DNA from: Deltaproteobacteria bacterium
GTDB lineage: Bacteria; Myxococcota_A; UBA9160; UBA6930
Length of the DNA stretch: 35,636 bases
Direction of reading: 5' to 3'
NCBI GenBank assembly: GCA_019312665.1
Contig: JAFDCZ010000016.1
Location: 1 to 35,636, forward strand
In this document: positions 31,697 to 35,636 of the stretch, one piece after another
Layout of the letters: each line of letters starts with the position of its first letter
Position numbering within the stretch: position 1 is the first letter of the stretch
Position numbers and translations under genes: made by a program
The notes under the pieces: model-generated
What the model saw: only the letters and a program-made list of their open reading frames with translations
Databases searched by the model: none
Told to the model about the DNA's origin: nothing

Positions 31697-32667
31697 GGAG
31701 CCACCGATTCCTTCGCCGCCACCTCTTCTTCCCCGGCTGGGTCGGCGAGATCCCCGTCGCCTGCGTACAGCAGATCCATCGTGGGCGCGCGGCGCAGCAT
31801 CACGAACACCTGTTCCAGATGGCCGAAGTCGACCGCCGGGGTGACCCGGGCTTTGTGCAGGAGTTCGGCGCGATCCGTGTTCACTTCGGTCACCTGGCCG
31901 ATGCGCACACCCTTCGGATAGACACCTCCAAACCCCGACGTGATCACGACATCACCGGGCAGGACATCGTCACCGCGCACCATGAAGACGAACTCGAGCT
32001 CACCGCTCCCCGTGCCCCGAACGATTCCTCGAGCGCGACTGCGCTGAACAATCGCGTCGGCAGCGCTGCGCCGATCGAGCAGCAGCATGGCCCGACTCGC
32101 ACGGGCCGAGGTGGCCGTCACCACACCGACGAGCCCGTGCTCCGATACGATCGGCATGCCCGAGAGCACCTCGGCACGGCGGCCGCGATCGACGAGAATC
32201 GCATGAAACCAGGAAGACACATCCTGCCCCACGACTTGAGCCGGAAGCATCGGCACCTCGAAGCCATCTCGCATGCGGGAGATGCCCTCCAGGTGCCCGC
32301 TGGCCACGAGTGCCTCGCGAAACTGGAGGTTCTCCTCCTCGAGCTCGGCGATGCGGCCTAGCAGCCCATCGTTCTCGCCACGCAGATCGACCAGGGCCAC
32401 ATAGTTCGCCCAGGTCTCTCCCAGCCAGTCCACCGGGCTCGCCAACGCCTTCTGCAGCGGCGCCGCGATCTCGAAGATCGAATTGGGCAAACCAAACCCC
32501 GGTGCATCCAGACGCCCGGCATCCGAGGACGAGCCCCCACGATCGGCGCCCACGGGGGCTGAACCCCGGGCGGGGCTCCCACGGTCCTGCAACATCAGGA
32601 CGAGGGTCAGGAGCAGCAGCCCCGCGAAAAGGAGGGGCAGGCGGATGCGGCGCAGAAAATCGCCCAT
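31693..32667 (-). CDS. mreC: Rod shape-determining protein MreC
   Basis: The product has 324 aa. MreC is a bitopic periplasmic scaffold that activates PBP2 and RodA. One span (about residues 8-27, IRLPLLFAGLLLLTLVLMLQ) is followed by a coiled coil (LVDLRGENDGLLGRIAELEEENLQFREALVA). The beta-barrel domain contains PAQVVGQDVSSWFHAILVDRG, SEHGLVGVVTATSARASRAMLLLDRRS and GDVVITSGFGGVYPKGVRIGQVTEV, all typical. ATG 32667 has GGGGAGG upstream and lies 22 bp after mreB. An acidic C-terminal tail ends the protein. Confidence 0.95.
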   Translation of the reverse strand: MGDFLRRIRLPLLFAGLLLLTLVLMLQDRGSPARGSAPVGADRGGSSSDAGRLDAPGFGLPNSIFEIAAPLQKALASPVDWLGETWANYVALVDLRGENDGLLGRIAELEEENLQFREALVASGHLEGISRMRDGFEVPMLPAQVVGQDVSSWFHAILVDRGRRAEVLSGMPIVSEHGLVGVVTATSARASRAMLLLDRRSAADAIVQRSRARGIVRGTGSGELEFVFMVRGDDVLPGDVVITSGFGGVYPKGVRIGQVTEVNTDRAELLHKARVTPAVDFGHLEQVFVMLRRAPTMDLLYAGDGDLADPAGEEEVAAKESVAP

Positions 32668-32689
32668 GGCCTCCCCATGGGCGGGGGCA

Positions 32690-34007
<1,318 letters not shown>

Positions 34008-35528
34008 ATGCTCCGCGCGCTCCGGGAGGGATCCCGCTGGTTCATGATCCTGATCATCGGGGCGATTGCCGTCGTCTTCACGCTGTACCTCGGTGGCGGG
34101 GGCAGCAATGGTCCGGCCGAGGAGGACGGCGTTGTCGTGCGGGTCGGCCCGCGCTCTTTCGATCTCCGAGAGGTCGATCGGGTGAAGCGCGGAATCGAAG
34201 CGACCTACAGGCAGGCCCTGGGCGATGGCTACGACCCGGAGGCCGCGGCAGCGTTCCTGGACGAATCCGCCGCCTCCAGCCTCTTGCAGATCGGGCTGTA
34301 CGCGTTCGAAGCAGAGCGTATGGGTCTCGTGGTCGGCGATCGGGAGGTACGGAACTACCTCCACAGCCTGCCCGGCGTGTTGGACGAAGAAGGCAAGCTC
34401 AACCAGGATCTCGTACGCAACTACGCGGAGCGTGAATTCGGCAGCTTGCTTCGCTTCCAGGAGGCACTTCGAAGCGAGATCCTTCAACGCAAGCTGCAGC
34501 GCCTGCTCTGGCAATCGGTCGACGTCTCCGACGCCGAAGCACGCGACTCGCTCCGCTACAGCGGCGAGCAGGTGAAGGTTGCACTCGTGACCTTCGACGG
34601 AAGCAAGCGCCCGGAGGGCCTCGAGGCCACCGAGGAGGCCGTCCAGGCCCTGCTCGACAACGAGCCCGAGCAGCTCCTGGGGGCGTACGAAAAACGGCGT
34701 TCGGAGTTCGATCGGCCGGAGGAAGTGCGCGCGCGCCACATCCTGATCCGCAAGGCCGAAGACGGAGACGAGGCCGCCGCGACGGCAGCAGGCGAGAAAC
34801 TCGATGCAGCCCTTGCTCGGCTCGAAGGCGGCGAGGCCTTCGCCGATGTCGCGGCCGAGCTCTCAGACGACCCGGGCAGCAAGGCCCGTGGCGGAGATCT
34901 CGGATTCTTCTCTCGCGGTCGCATGGTGAAGGAATTCGAGGACGTGGCGTTCAACCTGGAGCCCGGCCAGGCCTCGGAAGTGGTCGAGAGCAGCTTCGGA
35001 AAACACATCATCCTGGTCGAGGAGAAGCGCGCCGCCCAGATCACGCCCTTCGAAGAGGCGCGTGAACAGATCGCGCGCGATCTTGCGCTCACCAACGCCT
35101 CGGATGAGGCGGCGCGGGAACAGGCCGAAGCCCTGGCCGAGCGCGTACGAGCCGGTGAAGCGCTGGTCGATGCCGCGCGCGAGGAAGAGATCGTGATCAC
35201 CCGCCCCGACCCCTTACGACGGCGGCCGGATGGTTTCGTCCCGGGCTTGGGTGCCGTGCCGGAGTTGTTGGCTGCAGCCTTCGCCTTGACCGACGAGTCA
35301 CCCTCCGACCCGACCGTCCACGAGATCGGCGACCGGAAGTTCGTTCTGATCCAGCTCGTCGAGCGAACCGGCCCGACCGACGATCAGCTCGAAGAGGGCG
35401 CGGACGCGGAGCGTGAGCGCCTGCTCAACGAACGTCGGCAGGCCACCACGACCGCATGGATGGCCCGGGTGCGCGAAGAACTCCAAGAAGCTGGAGAGCT
35501 GGTCTACGACCTCTCCCAGCTGAACTGA
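34008..35528 (+). CDS. PpiD/SurA-type periplasmic peptidyl-prolyl isomerase, membrane-anchored
   Basis: The product has 506 aa. A single N-terminal span (about residues 11-29, WFMILIIGAIAVVFTLYLG) anchors it with the rest in the periplasm. Residues about 45-200 form the SurA_N chaperone domain (SFDLREVDRVKRGIEATYRQALG, EAERMGLVVGDREVRNYL). A parvulin-type rotamase follows at about 240-345: VRARHILIRKAEDGDEAAAT, GEAFADVAAELSDDPGSKARGGDLGFFSRGRMVKEFEDVAF, FGKHIILVEEK. A helical C-terminal part ends YDLSQLN. It helps fold secreted and outer-membrane proteins. The start is ATG 34008 with AAGGGGAAG directly upstream; 26 further upstream codons are open but not family-like. It is shorter than E. 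coli PpiD (623), with one rotamase domain. Confidence 0.9.
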   Translation: MLRALREGSRWFMILIIGAIAVVFTLYLGGGGSNGPAEEDGVVVRVGPRSFDLREVDRVKRGIEATYRQALGDGYDPEAAAAFLDESAASSLLQIGLYAFEAERMGLVVGDREVRNYLHSLPGVLDEEGKLNQDLVRNYAEREFGSLLRFQEALRSEILQRKLQRLLWQSVDVSDAEARDSLRYSGEQVKVALVTFDGSKRPEGLEATEEAVQALLDNEPEQLLGAYEKRRSEFDRPEEVRARHILIRKAEDGDEAAATAAGEKLDAALARLEGGEAFADVAAELSDDPGSKARGGDLGFFSRGRMVKEFEDVAFNLEPGQASEVVESSFGKHIILVEEKRAAQITPFEEAREQIARDLALTNASDEAAREQAEALAERVRAGEALVDAAREEEIVITRPDPLRRRPDGFVPGLGAVPELLAAAFALTDESPSDPTVHEIGDRKFVLIQLVERTGPTDDQLEEGADAERERLLNERRQATTTAWMARVREELQEAGELVYDLSQLN

Positions 35529-35592
35529 CCCGAAGCAGAAACAGCGGAAAGAACGTCCCCGCTTCCTCTCGCTACCTCTCGGTGGGCGCTGG

Positions 35593-35636
35593 CTAGACCG
35601 TCGCCTCGAATGCGAACGCTTCCAGGCGGTCGCGGC
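35593..35636 (-). CDS. C-terminal end of an unidentified gene running off the window
   Basis: On the minus strand the last 13 codons read RDRLEAFAFEATV and then TAG. Codon use fits the neighbouring genes (G or C in nearly every third position), and the stop falls 64 bp from the convergent foldase stop, a natural gene boundary. Too little is present to identify a product. Confidence 0.4.
   Translation of the reverse strand, partial: RDRLEAFAFEATV

Overview
The window is about 35.6 kb of high-GC bacterial chromosome, densely packed with housekeeping genes. LpxD, GmhA (heptose for LPS), MreBCD/PBP2/RodA and a PpiD/SurA-like chaperone indicate a Gram-negative, rod-forming cell. The CobA-HemD fusion, the HemX-HemA-HemC-HemB order, the luciferase-like and FAD oxidoreductases and the frequent GTG/TTG starts would suit a deltaproteobacterial-type lineage (Myxococcota, Desulfobacterota, Binatota or similar). 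That placement is inference. I see no rRNA, tRNA, CRISPR, phage, plasmid or transposase genes.

Layout. 1-593: 3' part of pdxH (+). 1082-2647 (-): ECF sigma factor, anti-sigma factor and a small secreted protein. 2718-5384 (-): polA. 5424-5735 (+): small membrane protein. 5732-7576 (-): cysK-tetR-acpP. 7673-10487 (-): lpxD-rnhB-truD. 10546-12029 (-): tandem UspA protein and a CBS-pair protein. 12087-16086 (+): two unknown proteins, an ABC1/UbiB-family kinase-like protein and a luciferase-like monooxygenase. 16158-18288 (+): a TetR regulator behind a clear palindromic operator, then an FAD oxidoreductase. 18787-26709 (-): a nine-gene, almost gapless operon gmhA - deoxyhypusine-synthase-like - macro domain - hemX-like - hemA - hemC - cobA/hemD - hemB - DUF4177-like. 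26907-27706 (+): rhodanese-like protein and thioredoxin. 28161-33730 (-): mreB-mreC-mreD-mrdA-rodA. 34008-35528 (+): PpiD/SurA-like foldase. 35593-35636 (-): the tail of one more gene.

The most unusual content is non-coding. Three copies (about 641-888, 18290-18764 and 27723-28129) of an intergenic element occur, each between two convergent genes. The complete copies are built from an outer stem enclosing two large hairpins. Hairpin loop lengths are identical between copies (98 nt and 115 nt), stem bases change in compensating pairs, and the outer stem pairs in every copy although its sequence differs. I read it as an undescribed structured repeat family (REPIN- or MITE-like DNA, or a large bidirectional terminator or RNA). 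Its function is unknown.

Many downstream genes in the operons start inside the stop codon of the previous gene (ATGA, GTGA or TTGA), so translational coupling is the rule here. Several starts were placed at GTG or TTG because a good Shine-Dalgarno sequence sits at the right distance.
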